Positions 19,541 to 31,760 of a DNA stretch of 64,000 nt are shown one piece after another. Numbering within the stretch: position 1 is the first letter of the stretch; every line of letters starts with the position of its first letter. The DNA is from Mycteria americana (lineage: Eukaryota; Chordata; Aves; Ciconiiformes; Ciconiidae): NCBI RefSeq assembly GCF_035582795.1, contig NW_027445626.1:1488001-1552000 (forward strand). The letters run 5' to 3'. The position numbers and the translations under genes are program-made. Under the pieces are notes generated by a model. The model was not told the DNA's origin, ran no database searches, and saw only the letters and a list, made by a program, of their open reading frames with translations.

Positions 19541-21975
19541 CCTGCTCAGAGCAGAGCGTAGCACTGGACACCTCCACTGCTTCCTTCTGACTCTTCTTGG
19601 CAGCACCTCTGGAGATGGCCTAGTCTAGTCTAGAGCGGGATGCCCAAAACAGGCTCCAGCTGGATTTTGAATATCTCCATGCATGGACACTCCACAACCT
19701 CTCTGGACAACCTGTTCCAGTGTTCAACCACCCTCACAGCAGAAAAGTGTTTTCTTGGGTTGAGATGGAAGTTCCTGTGCTTCCCGTGCTACCCGTTGTC
19801 TGTCACTGGGCACCATGGAGAAAAGCCTGGCTCCTTCTTCTTCATTCCCTCCCGTCAGGTATTGATACACATGGACAAGATCCCCATGAGCCTTCCCTTC
19901 TCCAGGCTAAAAAGTCCCAGCTCTCTCAGCCTCTCCTCCTGAAGGATGCTTGTGTGCCTTCATCATCTTTGTGGCCCTTTGCTGGACTCCCTCCAGTCAC
20001 TCCATGTCTCTCTTGTACTGGGCAGCCCAGCACTGGACACAGCACTCCACACGTGGCTTCAGCAGTGCTGACTAGAGGGGAAGGATCACCTCTCTCCACC
20101 TGCTGGCAAACCTCTCCTGAACACAGCCCAGGAGGCTGTCGGCCTGCTTTGCCACACAGCCGCACTGCTGGCTCGTGGCCAGCTTGTTAGCCACCACGAC
20201 CCCCTGATCCTTCTCTAGAAACCTGCTTTTCAGGCAGTCAGCCCCCAGCCCCCAGTACTGGTCCATGGCGTTATGCCTGCCCAGGGGCAGGACTTTGTCT
20301 TTCCCTTTGTTGAACTTGATGAGCTTCCTCTCTGCCCACTTCTCCAGCCTGCCCACGTCCTTCTGAGCGGCAGTGCAACCAGCCGCTGTACCAGCCACTC
20401 CTCCCAGTTCTCTATCATCCACAAACCTGCTCACGATGCCCCTGGTCCCATCCTCCAGGACTCCAATCAAAGGCTGAATAGAACGGGACCCACATCAACC
20501 CCTGGGCTACACCCCTGGTGATTATCCTCCAGCTGGACTTTGTGCCACTGGACACAGCCCTCTGGGATTCAGGCACTTTTCCATCCATCTCATTTTCCAC
20601 TTCTCTAGTCCATACTTGCTCCGCTTGTCTACAGGGGTATCATGGGAGACAGGCTGACAGCTCCCTGCATTCTCCTTCCTGCCCTGCTTCAACATAGGGT
20701 TTACATTTGCTTTCTTCCAGTCCTCAGGAACCTTGCCCAATCCCCATGACCTTTCCAACATGATGTCAAGTGGCCTTGCAGTGACATCAGCCATCTTCCT
20801 CAGCACTCACCAGTGCATCCCCTCAGGTCCCAAGGACTTATGCACGTGCAGTTCCTTTAAATGTTCCCTAACCTGGGTAAGTTGCACCAAGGGTAAGTCT
20901 TCCTTGCCCTGCCTCTGGTCTTGGGGTCCTGGCATTCCTGCAGGTTGTTCTTACCAGTAAACTCAGAGAGGAAGAAGGCATGGCCCTTTCTTGGCCCTTT
21001 CTGTGCTGTTTGTCACCAGGGCCCCTGGCCCATATAGCAGCAGGCACACATTTTCCCGAGCCTTCCTTTTGCTGCTGGTGTCGTTCTTAAACCCTTTCTT
21101 CATGCCCTTCATGTCCAGATTGAATTACCAGATTGAGATCGAGATGGACTTTGCCTTTCCTCACACTCTCGCTGAATGGTTGGGAGGTTCTTGGTGCCCT
21201 CCAGAAGCCTCCTGAGTGTCTTGTGCCCTGCTGTGCTGCCCCTCAGGCAGACGTCTGACTGGGTAATGTCCCCCATGAGGACCAGGGCCTGCAAATGAGA
21301 ACCTGCTTCTACTTCTCTGAAGAACGCCTCATCTGCTGCTTCTTCTTAATATGGTTGGTCCATAGCAGACACCAACTACAACGTTATACACGTTGCTCTG
21401 CCCACTAATCCTCATCCAGCAGCTCTCATCTGGCTCATCACCTGGCACTAGGCAGAGCTCCATCCTGTCCTTCTGCTCACTCACATACAGGACAACTTCC
21501 TCTCCTCACCGACCTGCCCCGTCCTTCCTAAAGAGACTGCTTCCATCCATGGCTACCCTCCAGTGATGTGAGCTATGTGGCTGTATCTTGGGTACCTAAG
21601 TGAGATTATAGCTCAGGAATTGCCCACACTGTGTGCATTCCTGTCAAGACACATCAGAGGTGTGCCCAGCCATGCTGATTTCCCTGCTGGAGAAATGAGA
21701 TTGAGGGCTACTTGACAGGTGCCCACAAACAGCCCTGGTTGAACCCTTTGCTTCACCTCCAACTTCCTTCTTCCATGTTTCCCCCAGCCCAGGTTCTTCC
21801 CTTTGGTCATCCTCCAACCCTCCCACACAAGAAGCCCACCTCTGTTTTCCCTTTGCCTACTGTCCCTGGTTTGCTTGCCTGGTGCCCTCTGTTGGTGTTT
21901 CTGGGATGGCTGCATTGCGAATTCTTACTTTGGTCTGCAAGTCTGTTAGACTAGGACCTCCTTTTATTATCCGTC
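19541..21975 (-). mobile_element. Old CR1 LINE, ORF2 remnant (left arm)
   Basis: The minus strand carries endonuclease pieces (about 21300-21975) and then decayed reverse transcriptase, with VPEDWKKANVNPML-, RFVDDRELGG- (the former FADD box) and MDQYWGLGADCL-like parts, to a CR1-like 3' end near 19550. Many stops and shifts make it long dead. The same copy lies at 47640-50060 in the right arm, so it predates the palindrome. Confidence 0.85.
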
Positions 21976-21984
21976 TTGTCCTGC

Positions 21985-22640
21985 AGTTCCTCATGCTGTC
22001 ATCTTGTTAGAGGCACCACAGGACAGGGTGGCCAACAGAAACCTCACCAAGTTTTACAAGGAGAAGTGGCCAGTCCTGCATCAGGAGCAGAATAACCCCA
22101 TGAATCAAGGCAAGCATGGAGCTGACCAGCTGAGGAGTGAGCCTGAGGAGAAGGCGTGGTTGCTACAAGGGATGCTATAGGAAGCCAGTGCAGCATGTTG
22201 ACCACGAATCAGGCCAGCTGCATATGGGGCTGAATTAGGAGGAGTGTGGCCACCCAGAGAAGGGGAGTTAGCTCCTCCCTTGACTCAGCAGGGGTGTGGC
22301 CACATCTGAACTAATCTGTGCTGGGGTGGGGCTCCATGTTCTGCAAAAGTAGGGAGGACCTGGAGAAGGTGCAGAGGACATCTGCCAAGATGGGGTGAAG
22401 GGGCTGAATCCCATGACTTGTGTGCAGAGGCTGAGGGACCTGGGCTGCTTTGGCCTCCTGATGTAGAGGCCAAGGACAATGTTGTCATGGCCTGCAGCTG
22501 CTTGAAGGGTGCTTTCAGAGAGGATGAAGATTTCCTTTGTAGAGGAAACAGCATGAGAAAGGAGAAGGTTTGGAGTCTGAGCCTGGGCATGAGGAAAAAG
22601 GAAATGTCACTTGAAGGGTAGTGCTATGGTGCAACCGGGC
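21985..22640 (+). mobile_element. Very old CR1 remnant, opposite orientation (left arm)
   Basis: The plus strand shows faint reverse-transcriptase C-terminal residues (KFYKEKWPVLHQEQNNPM, and later KGLNPMTCVQRLRDLG). It is arranged back to back with the minus-strand CR1, and the junction is kept in three places in the window. Confidence 0.6.
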
Positions 22641-23954
22641 ACTGGGGGTGGTGGTGTTTGTCTGTGTTACAAATGCCCTGGGGCACCTTCCCCAGCTGTC
22701 CATGCCACCAAAGACAACAGACCAGCCTCCTCTCTCCTGTGTCTGCAAGTCTCCGCTGCCTTCCACAAGCCCTGACTCTGCACCAGCAACCCCCTGGTGT
22801 GAGTCCTCACCCTGCATGGTCAGGCAGCTCAGCTAACTTCAGTGTGTTCCTCTCCCAAGTAGTTTCCAGCCCAGCCCTGTCCCTCTCTGGTGGTCCCCAG
22901 CACTTTCCGTCCCCTACCCATCTTTCTCTTTCCTGTCCAGCCCAGAAAAGCAGCCCATTCTGGGCTGACCCCATGGCAGTGCCCACTGATGGGTACTGCA
23001 AAGCTCTGCACACTCAACCCCACAGCCCCAGCCCCTCTGAAGCTCACAGTAGCTCCTGCCAGAGAGGCAGAGAGGTGTCTCAGTCCCAGGGCTGAGGGCC
23101 AGCGATGGCAGGAGGAGATGGAGGCCAGTGTCTGCTCCTGTCTCCAAGACAGCCTTATTGTTCACGGCCAGCAAACCCCTCTGTGCCAGCCCCACTCCCA
23201 GGAAAAGGCTCCTGGCCCAGGGCATCCTCAGGCTGCTCCAGCCACCCAAGCAATAGAGAAGCCTGCCCGAGCTGGTGCATTCAGAAATAGATATCTCTTT
23301 GTCATTTATTCCCTCCTAGAAGCACAGAGTTGCTGCTTTCCCAGCTCCAGACATGTCCCTGCCCCCAGAGAGCCTTTCACCAGGGAAGTTTATCCACGCT
23401 GGCCTGACTTGCCGCTCCTTCCTCCTCCCTGTGCCCTCCACAGGGTCCCGCGCTGTTGGTATTGCTCTGCAGAGCGAGCGGGCTGTGGTGCCTGAAAGCC
23501 ATGGGGTGAGAGTCCCAGGCAGATCCCTGTTGATCATTCACCATCTCTGGGGGAGCTGGGCACCCACAGGTGAAGGTTCAGCCCAGGCCCATTCTCTAAC
23601 ACATTGCCACATGCCCTCCTCCCCTCATCCCATGGGGAGAACCCAAGCAAAGCAGCACGGCATTGTGGGGGCAATTTCTTCAGCCTGAGCTCAGCTTTGG
23701 AAGAAGAGCCCAACCTCCAGACACCACCATGAGGAAATCCCCTTTTATTACAGAGGTGCGACACGAGAAGCCAGCTGTACCATTGTGCCAGACACACGTG
23801 AACAGGCCTCTGGGTCAGACAGGCTGGGTTCATGCCTCTGGGGAAGTGGAGTCGATGCAGACATGGACAAACATGGTCATCACAGATAAAGTGGCCAAAG
23901 CACAGGAGGTTCCCAAGTTGAATTTGAAATCACTTCTGAAGAGACGTGAGCAGG
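22641..23954. other. Anonymous 3' flank of the left olfactory receptor
   Basis: Pairs with about 45662-46995. No domain is recognised. Overlapping open frames here are explained by high GC content and arm identity. Confidence 0.5.
23744..23749 (-). promoter_or_regulatory. Polyadenylation signal, left olfactory receptor
   Basis: AATAAA on the minus strand, about 210 bp after the receptor stop. It is conserved at 45867-45872 in the right arm. Confidence 0.5.
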
Positions 23955-24977
23955 CTATTGCTGCTGAGAAAGAGCTGATTGAATCAGCTTCTTCAATGTG
24001 TCTTTAAGCTCCTGGTTCCTCATGCTGTAGATGAGGGGGTTCACAGCTGGAGGCACTACTGAGTACAGAACTGCCACCACCATATCCAGCAATGGGGAGG
24101 AGATGGAGGGGGGCTTCATGTAGGCAACCATGGCAGTGCTAATAAACAAAGAGACCACGGCCAGGTGAGGGAGGCACATGGAAAAGGCTTTGTGTCGTCC
24201 CTGCTCAGAGGGGATCTTCAGCACTGCCCTGAAGATCTGCACATAGGACAGCACAATGAAAACAAAACACACAAAATCCACAAATATACTAACCACAATA
24301 ACCCACACTTCCCGGAGGTAAGCATCTGAGCAGGAGAGCTTGAGGATCTGGGGGATTTCACAGAAGAACTGGTCCAGGGCATTGCCTTGGCAGAGAGGTA
24401 TTGAAAATGTATTGGTAGTGTGCAGCACAGCATAGAGGAAACCACTGCCCCAGGCAGCTGCTGCCATGTGGACACAAGCTCTGCTGCCCACGAGGGTCCC
24501 ATAGTGCAGGGGTTTGCAGATGGCCATATAGCGGTCATAGGACATGATGGTGAGGAGAGAAAACTCTGCTGACATGAAAAAGACAAACAGAAAGACCTGG
24601 GCAGCACATCCCAGGTAGGAGATGGCCTTGCTGTCCCACAGGGAATTGGCCATGGCTTTGGGGACAGTGGTGGAAATGGAGGCCAGGTCGAGGAGGGAGA
24701 GGTTGAGAAGGAAGAAGTACATGGGGCTGTGGAGGTGGTGGTTGCAGACTACAGCGGTGATGATGAGTCCATTGCCCAGGAGGGCAGCCAGGTAGATGCC
24801 CAGGAAGAGCCAGAAGTGCAAGAGCTGCAGCTCCCGTGTGTCCATGAATGCCAGGAGGAGGAACTCGGTGATAGAGCTGCTATTGGACGTTTGCTGCCTC
24901 CAGGCATGGGGACCCGTGCAAAGAGGAAAAGTCATTGACAAGTTAGGGGAGACTTTTCTGAGCAAAACCAAAGCCAT
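23955..24977 (-). CDS. Olfactory receptor, avian family-14 (gamma-c) type; canonical start lost
   Basis: A seven-helix odorant receptor on one coding exon, with GN in helix 1, SPMYFFLLNLSLLD, MSYDRYMAICKPLHY, KAFSMCLPHL and PPAVNPLIYSMRNQELKD. The frame is intact to the stop. It most resembles the bird-expanded OR14-type receptors. In the intact receptor at 37825 the Met lies just before SNASSITEF; here that codon is ACG, giving TSNSSSITEF. The frame continues upstream to an ATG at 24977, adding about 30 residues (MALVLLRKVSPN...). A second ATG is at about 24935. Whether the extended protein is made is unknown. The N-glycosylation sequon NSS remains. Confidence 0.85.
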   Translation of the reverse strand: MALVLLRKVSPNLSMTFPLCTGPHAWRQQTSNSSSITEFLLLAFMDTRELQLLHFWLFLGIYLAALLGNGLIITAVVCNHHLHSPMYFFLLNLSLLDLASISTTVPKAMANSLWDSKAISYLGCAAQVFLFVFFMSAEFSLLTIMSYDRYMAICKPLHYGTLVGSRACVHMAAAAWGSGFLYAVLHTTNTFSIPLCQGNALDQFFCEIPQILKLSCSDAYLREVWVIVVSIFVDFVCFVFIVLSYVQIFRAVLKIPSEQGRHKAFSMCLPHLAVVSLFISTAMVAYMKPPSISSPLLDMVVAVLYSVVPPAVNPLIYSMRNQELKDTLKKLIQSALSQQQ

Positions 24978-26007
24978 TTCCTGAAGACCCTCCCCTTGCT
25001 ACAGACCTCACCCCTCCATTTCCCTTTCCTAGGACACCTTCCTTCAGCTCCATGGCTGAAGCTCTGGTTTGGTGCTGGTTGAATGTGGCGTGAGGAGCTG
25101 GGCCTCTGGCCACTGGCTGCTGAGGTGTCAGCCCTGCTCTTCAGCAGTGAGTTCATGGGAATGGTGGAAGCAGCGGCCAGTCCTGGTGTTCAACTTTGTC
25201 AGATGAATCCACCCATAACAGAAGGGCTTGTCAACATCTGAATCCCAGTGCTAAGGAATGAAGATTGCAGAAAGCAGACTGAAATTTGTTGTGTTGTTTG
25301 TTTTTTGTTTTAAATTTGGGGGAAATTTTTATATTATTCCCCCCATCTGATTTGAGGATTGTAGTGGGATGTCCTAGTATTTCTGTTGCCCTCAGGGAGA
25401 ACTGAGGGAATCCTGCAAGGCAAGAGGATTGCCATTGGATTAGAGCAGAGTGAGGGGACCTGGTCTGTCCTTCAGACCGAGATGCCTTGGGCTTGCACCT
25501 TTCTGAGACTGAGGGCGATCACACTGCTCTGTTTGCGTGAAAAGCCAGCAGACACTGCTGAGAGCAGAGGGATCCACTGCAGACTGCTAAATGTCTCACC
25601 CTTTCTCAACATCTCAGCAACCCACTTCTAGTCAATGACACACACGGCTCATTTCACCAACCAACAGCATTTCCTTGGTCATAGCAGCACTGTGCTTACG
25701 GGATGGTATGGGACAGATTTGCATTCTTGAGGGCAGCTCACAGCTTGGGGAAGATACCAAAAGGAGATCCGTAAGATTTTTCATGATGGTATGTCACTAA
25801 GGGAAAACCAGCTCATTCCCCAGCCCCACAGGCTGCATTGCCCACAGCCTCACAGATGAGAGGAAAGCTGGGACACTTGTTCCCATGGACACACCTGCAC
25901 AAAAGGACCCACAAGATCAGTGTGTGACTCTGCAGCTGAAACTCCCATCCCCAGAGAGCCTGACAGCAAGAACAGGATAACAACAGCAATAACACAGACA
26001 AGTGGAG
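24978..26007 (-). repeat. Inner end of the left palindrome arm (receptor 5' flank)
   Basis: This 1.0-kb stretch matches 43586-44638 inverted. It also resembles, less closely, 36830-37750 upstream of the third receptor. Identity with the right arm stops at 26007/43586, after the shared caagtggag. Confidence 0.8.
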
Positions 26008-29000
26008 AAACAAGGAAAAATACAGTGAGGGTCTGGCTGAGAGAGGCGAGGGGAGAGGCAGCCGGGCACTCAGGACAGCGTTGCCCTTACCCAGCTGTGC
26101 ACGCCACCTCCCAGACACCAACATTGCCAGGCAGTTGGTGTCAGCCCCTGTGCTCTGCAGAGGGAAGTGGGCATGTGGCTGGAGAGCTGCAGCACGGCTC
26201 TGCTGGAGCTGTGGCTGCAGAGGAGGTGGTTCATGCCTTGAACACCACTGCCCTGAGGGCAGAGGCTTTGCTGGGTGGGAGAGGAGGCAAGGGGGCTTGC
26301 TCAGAGGAAGGGGTCTGTGATGGAGGGGATGTTACGGAGTTTTCTGAATTCTCCTTCTACAACAAATCTGGTTTAAGTTTCGTCTCCTTCCCTGATCGTA
26401 ATCCTGCTGCCTGGAGATTTTCCTCCTGGGAAGTGATTCCCTGGGCCATGTCTTTTCCCTGTCAGCACTCACAGACCCCATCCCAACCTCTGTGCACTCA
26501 CCTTGGCCCTACAGAAACCTGCCTGTTTGCAGGGCACTGCCTGGGCACGTGTTCCTGTTTGGAGGTTCAAAAGGGCTGGTGAGAACAACCCTGATGGGTC
26601 AAGCAAATGTGATGCTGGTGCTGTCCATAGGTAGAGGAGGGGCGGAAGGCAGTTTAGGAGGCTATTAGCAGACCTGCTGACCCCGCAAAGTTACAGCTCA
26701 GGAGTCTCAATGACTTGTCCAAGCTTGACAGGTCCTTTTCTATTTCTCTTTCCCTCCCCCACCCCAACCCCCGCTCCTGTTCCCTGCCCTCCAAGTAGGA
26801 AACTGAAAACACAGACTCAGGAAATCTCTTTCTTGTAAACTGCCTTGACCTTCCTCTTGAAACACCCCCTTGGAAGTTTCCTAGTGGTGATCTGGAGCTG
26901 TGAGCAGCCCTGAGTGATGCAGCAGACAGACCCTGCCCTGCCAGAAATTGTTCCTTCCACCCACAGCTTCTTTCTGCAGTGCTATAGGGAGCTCCCCGGG
27001 CAGGCTGAGTGCTGACCCTGGCAGGTGGCAGAGTCCCTGCCCTGGCACACAGCCCTCTGGGGCACAGGGACGCTGAAGGACAGCCCTGGGCACCCTTGGC
27101 TGCACACACACACATTCACAGCCCTGTAGCTGTCCCTGGGAGAAGGCAGCTGAGATGCCCTGTCCCTCTGATGGTGCAGCAGGGAAGCCCTGCTCTGCAG
27201 CATGTCCTCCTCTACGCTAGACGAACTGTGGAAGTCCTCCTGACTGTGGGATGTGCCAGCGTTTGGAGATCCTTCCACAAACTGCAGATACATTCCCTGT
27301 CATGCAGGTACTTACCATGTAGAGGGCTGTGAAGATTTCTCCCCCAGCGAGCTCTCAACTTTCCTCACAGCCCAGACTGCCTTTAAGCTCTCTCTGCCCT
27401 GCTCCTCTCCCCTCGGTGCCTGCAGGCTGTGCCCTCAGCCCTGCTGTGCTTTGCAGAGCTGCTGCTCCTGGGCAGAGCTGTCTCTCTGCAGCTCTGCCCA
27501 CTTGCCATGAGCTCCCTCTGTCCCAGGAGCCTGGCCCAGCTCAGAAGCAGAGGACCAGCCCAAGGTAGCAATTTGTCTGCCCCCTCCGGGTTCCCTTGAT
27601 TTGTGGCTGGGGCTCCAGGGGAACCTACTGTGGAACAAGCTGAAGGAATCACTGATGTTCCCTCTCTCAGCTGGGGTGAGACACTTCGTTCCAGCAGTGG
27701 CATTTCTCTGCTCAGAGACAGAGTTGGGTCGAAATATCAACTTTTCTTGGCCCATCATTAGACAGGACAGCCAGACAGACACAGGCAGGGATCTCTTTTT
27801 GCCCTGCTGAGGGAAGGGATTCAGCTGAGTCAGTCAAGGCATCCTCTCCTTGGTTTGTAGTCCTGGGGCTGGAAGGGGACTCAGCTCCCTGCCATGCACA
27901 CCACCAACCCACAGGAGGTGGGATGCCTCTTGCCTCTCTTCAGGTGGTCATTCAATAGACCCCTGCATGTGAGCTCCTTCTCTCAGATCCCATGGAAATT
28001 AATGGTGATGGAGGCCAGGAGTGAGCTGTTCAGATGCAATTGTGTGGTGACATTTGAGGGGCCAGAGGTGGTCAAAGATATGTGCAGGTAATAGAGACAG
28101 ATCGAAGATAGGTGCAGGCAGATGTAGAGACAGGACACCACCTGGGGGCATCTTCTTGGAGGCCCTTGGGAGTTTCCTGTGGCCAACTGAAATGACAGCT
28201 GATGCCCAAATTAAGGGCAACTGAACCTGTCCCCACTCATTATGTTTAGGGTGGCCTATATCCATATGATGGAATGAAGTCATATGCCATATGAGAGCCC
28301 AGTCTCACTCTTCCTTCTTCTCCATCTGTTGGATTTACTAGGTCTCCACTCACTGCATTGGCAGTTGCCTCATGTTCATCCCCACATTGCCTTTCAGAAT
28401 TCAGGGTATCTACTCACTTTAATGTTCCAATCCAGTCCCACAGAGCTCCCTGAGATGCCAGGGCTGGCAGGGACAGCACAGGACCTGCAGGAAAGCAATT
28501 CCCACTCAGGGCGGGTGCACGACAGACAGCCTTGACGGCATTGCAGGGAGTGCGATTGATGCCTGTGTGCCAGGGACTGTTGCCATCAGTCACAGGCATC
28601 GGTCATCAGATGCCATCGGAGAAGCAAGGTCTGTCCCTTCTCTGGCACAACAGCTGCATGCATTGCCTGAACACAAAGCACCCCACACTGGGGTCTTTAC
28701 TCACTCCCTTGAGGATTCCATCAAGGAACAGACCAATGATTTTAACAGTGTGCCTGCATACATCTTGTCTTCAAGGACAGCATAATCCAAGCACAGACAT
28801 GCTTCCTATTAAAACTTAGTTGAAACTCAAAACGGCATTCAAGGGCATTAAGATGAGCTGTTGCTACCTCAGGAACAGCTAAAGAAGAGTCAGAAATACT
28901 GTGAGACCACTGCTACATTTCGTAAGAGTAGGTGTAGATAGATGTGAGCTACTCTACGTCCTCTTTGCCTCAGTTCCCACCAGCGAGGTCTCCCAGGCCT

Positions 29001-29190
29001 TTCTGCTTTGAGGCAGAACTCTGGAGGAGAACAACCAGCAGTGGATGGGGATCAAGCCAGGGGTTACTTGAGCAAACTCCACCCTTACCACTCCATGGCA
29101 CTGGAGGGGCTGCATCCAAAGGTGCTGAGAGAATGTTTTTCACCACTGGTTCATTATAATTGGAGTAAGAAAGGCACTCAGACTCTGTGA
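26008..29190. repeat. Left half of an older inverted repeat
   Basis: It resembles 34400-36830 in inverted orientation. For example 27383-27703 matches 35212-35532, and 28760-28900 matches 34640-34760. Together with the receptor it forms a unit whose partner carries the receptor at 37825. By eye it is clearly more diverged than the large palindrome. No gene is recognised in it. A CR1 ORF2 piece begins at about 28898. Confidence 0.7.
28898..29190 (+). mobile_element. CR1 fragment (pre-RT region)
   Basis: Decayed residues resembling the CR1 linker before reverse transcriptase (QPAVDGDQARGYLSKL and LHPKVLREC). It is the inverted partner of part of 34400-34621. Confidence 0.55.
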
Positions 29191-30200
29191 GGTATCATTT
29201 AAAATGCTGTTCATCAGCACTAACACTATAAAGAGAGAATCATGCAGATAATCTCAGGTCCCTTTTAGATGGTGGGACCCCAGGTGGTGTAGCATTGAAC
29301 AGGCCTCTGACCCACCCGCAGCATGCCATGCGGACCCCACCCATAGAAGACATTCCCCTGTTTGGATCATTCAAGCTGCTGTAGGAATTTCTTACCAAAA
29401 AAGAACTCTTCTCATCATCTCTACAGTCTAACAGAAATGATGTTCTCATGAGAAATTCTTGCTGCCTTGTTAGCTACAGGCAAGGCCACGCAGGAGGCGT
29501 AAGGACCAGTACTGAGGGCCAGGCTCCTGTGAGACAATGTGTTCCTGAAGTTGTCCTGCGGCCAAGGGCTCTGTTCTGCACAGCACAGGCGTGAAGGCCA
29601 GGCTGTACGTGCAGTGCCGCACAGCTCAATGGACAATGGTCTTCTGGTCAGGGTCACTGCTCAGGTTTGCCTGTTAGAAGTCTGCACTCCACCCTGGTGC
29701 CAGAGCTGAGCTGCTGCGGTCCAAATGTACATAGGCAGGAGAAGGTGGATCACAGGCAGGAGGAGCTGGAGCCCCATGGCTTGTCACACAATTGTGACGG
29801 TTTTGGATTAAATGAGATGTGGTGGGACTGCTTGCTCATATGGGGTTCTGCAATGGAGGAACGCAGGCTCCGCTGGAGAGACTGGCAGGCAGGATGAGTA
29901 TGGGGGATGCCCCCCGTGTTGAGGGGATGGCCCCTGTGTTCTCTTCCTGTGGAGGAGGACAACCAGCGGTGGATGGGAATCAACTCAAGGGTGACTTGAG
30001 CAAACTCAACAGAAATGGAGATGGGTTTTTTGACCAGATCCCTGAACGCAAGTATTGGTACGCCATGACACCTGAGATTCCCTTTTTTTGGTCCAGAGGA
30101 GTATGACGCTGTTGTGCATGGAGTGATGCACTTCACTCGTAAAAGAGAAGCAAAAAAGTACTTGATTGATATAAAACAGTGCATAGAGGCCAGGATGAAA
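29191..30200. other. Spacer DNA with a second small CR1 piece
   Basis: A short CR1 linker piece (QPAVDGNQLKGDLSKL) lies at about 29950-30010. At 30076-30190 the plus strand shows an unassigned, lysine-rich coding-like stretch containing GPEEYDAVVHGVMHF. The rest is anonymous. Confidence 0.45.
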
Positions 30201-31760
30201 CTGTCAGGGAGACCCTGCTGTTGAGTCCTGAGGTTCAGAAAGGACCCCCTTGCTTCCTAAACTCCTTCTCAGAGAGGAGTCTAGGTGCGGCTAGTTCCAG
30301 TCTTTGTGTCAGACTTGGTTAATGATCCATGTCTAAAGGATTATATATGCACAATCAATCCTTTCTATCGCTTATCTAAGATTGCAATATTTAGCATGCT
30401 ATTCGTCACTAACCAAGTATCTGTTGCAGCAAGGAATCTCTCAGTGTCGAGGACTAACCTTAAGAGGCGTCCCGGCTCAAGGGGAGATCCTGGTGTGCAG
30501 CCCGCTGCCATGCAGGAGAGCTCCAAGGGCTCTTGGGCTGCTCACTATTTATGGGGGTAAGATGATTGACTCATAGTCACATTTGCATACCAACCACAGA
30601 TTTTAGTTTCTTTACTGTGGTTAGGTGGGCGCATTGCGCAATAACCCCTGGCTATTGTGTTGTTACCCGTTTCCCGAATCCACTTTGAGCCAGATGCAGC
30701 CATCGTGAGCACATGCATGTATTACGACTGCCACTCCTGGTTATCATTTGAGCAGGGTTACAGGAGATAAAGGTCAGGTTGGGGGGCCGGGGGGGTAACA
30801 CACCGTCACACTGCACCCCATGCCTATAGTCAATTCATCTTATTCTCTACAGCGTGGTGGTACAGTCACCTCTTGCCGCTGTGCCATAAATAGTATATAG
30901 ATAATTTATGCCTTTCAGACCCAGAGTAACTAGATAGTGAAGTATTGCTATTTGCTATGTATTAGCTTGTATGTTTTGGGTGGTTGGAGTTGGGTTATTT
31001 GTTTTATCCTGTAGACACATCAGTGTTAGTTAGTAAAATCACAATGGGGTGAAGCATGAGATTAAAAACTCCCGTTGCTGTTGGTGACCATCCAAGAAGA
31101 GTTTCCCACCAATGGTGTTCCCCATCCTTCTTCACTCTTTCCAAGACATGGAATATCTCTTCTGTGTCATGATGAGCGGTGATCAGAGGTTTGTGTCCAT
31201 TGTTTTACATGCATTCTAGCAGTTGACACAGGTGATCATGTTGTGGTATTTTCTTCACCACTGTAAGATGCATTCCGATGCGGGTAGGCAATAAATCTGA
31301 CTCAATGTATAATTAGATCATAACAGTTGATAAGACCTAACAGGAGCTGAATAACTGAAGTCACATCCCATCATTTTTGAAAAGTTACAAACACAAATAT
31401 GTGAGCGATCGCTTGTATCTACACTAATGTTATCTAGGAATATAAAATCACAAAGAATGCTCATAAAAAGACTATTGATGGGGTAAGATGATTTACTCAT
31501 AGTCATATTTACGTACCAACCACAGATTCTAGTTTCTGCAGGGCGTGCATTGCACAATAGCCCTCGGCTATTGTGTTCTTATCTGTCTCCTGAATTCACT
31601 TTGAGTCGGATGCAGCCATCATGCGCAGATGCATCCATTGTGACCACCAGTGCTAGTTATCACCAGAACAGGGTTACAGGAGACAAAGGTTGGGGGCGGG
31701 GGAAGCAGGGTAGGCCAAAGCATCCCAGTGGAGACAACGGATTGCTCTCTCTTGAGTAGA
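30200..31760 (-). mobile_element. Small endogenous-retrovirus fossil with direct-repeat ends
   Basis: Two direct repeats of about 230 bp (30548-30785 and 31480-31695) flank a minus-strand stretch (about 31000-31480) that resembles the transmembrane part of the envelope fossil at 40684-43488. The repeats look like remnants of LTRs. The element is heavily deleted and broken. The divergence between its two repeats suggests considerable age. Confidence 0.6.

Noticed and set aside
22890-23495. A 201-codon open frame also open in the right arm (46121-46726)
   Set aside because: Conservation is expected from arm identity. There is no domain, no codon pattern, and overlapping open frames exist on the other strand.
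27383-27703. A small gene shared with 35212-35532
   Set aside because: The open frames are low-complexity and Ser/Arg-rich, differ in many residues and sit in the flank of duplicated receptors.
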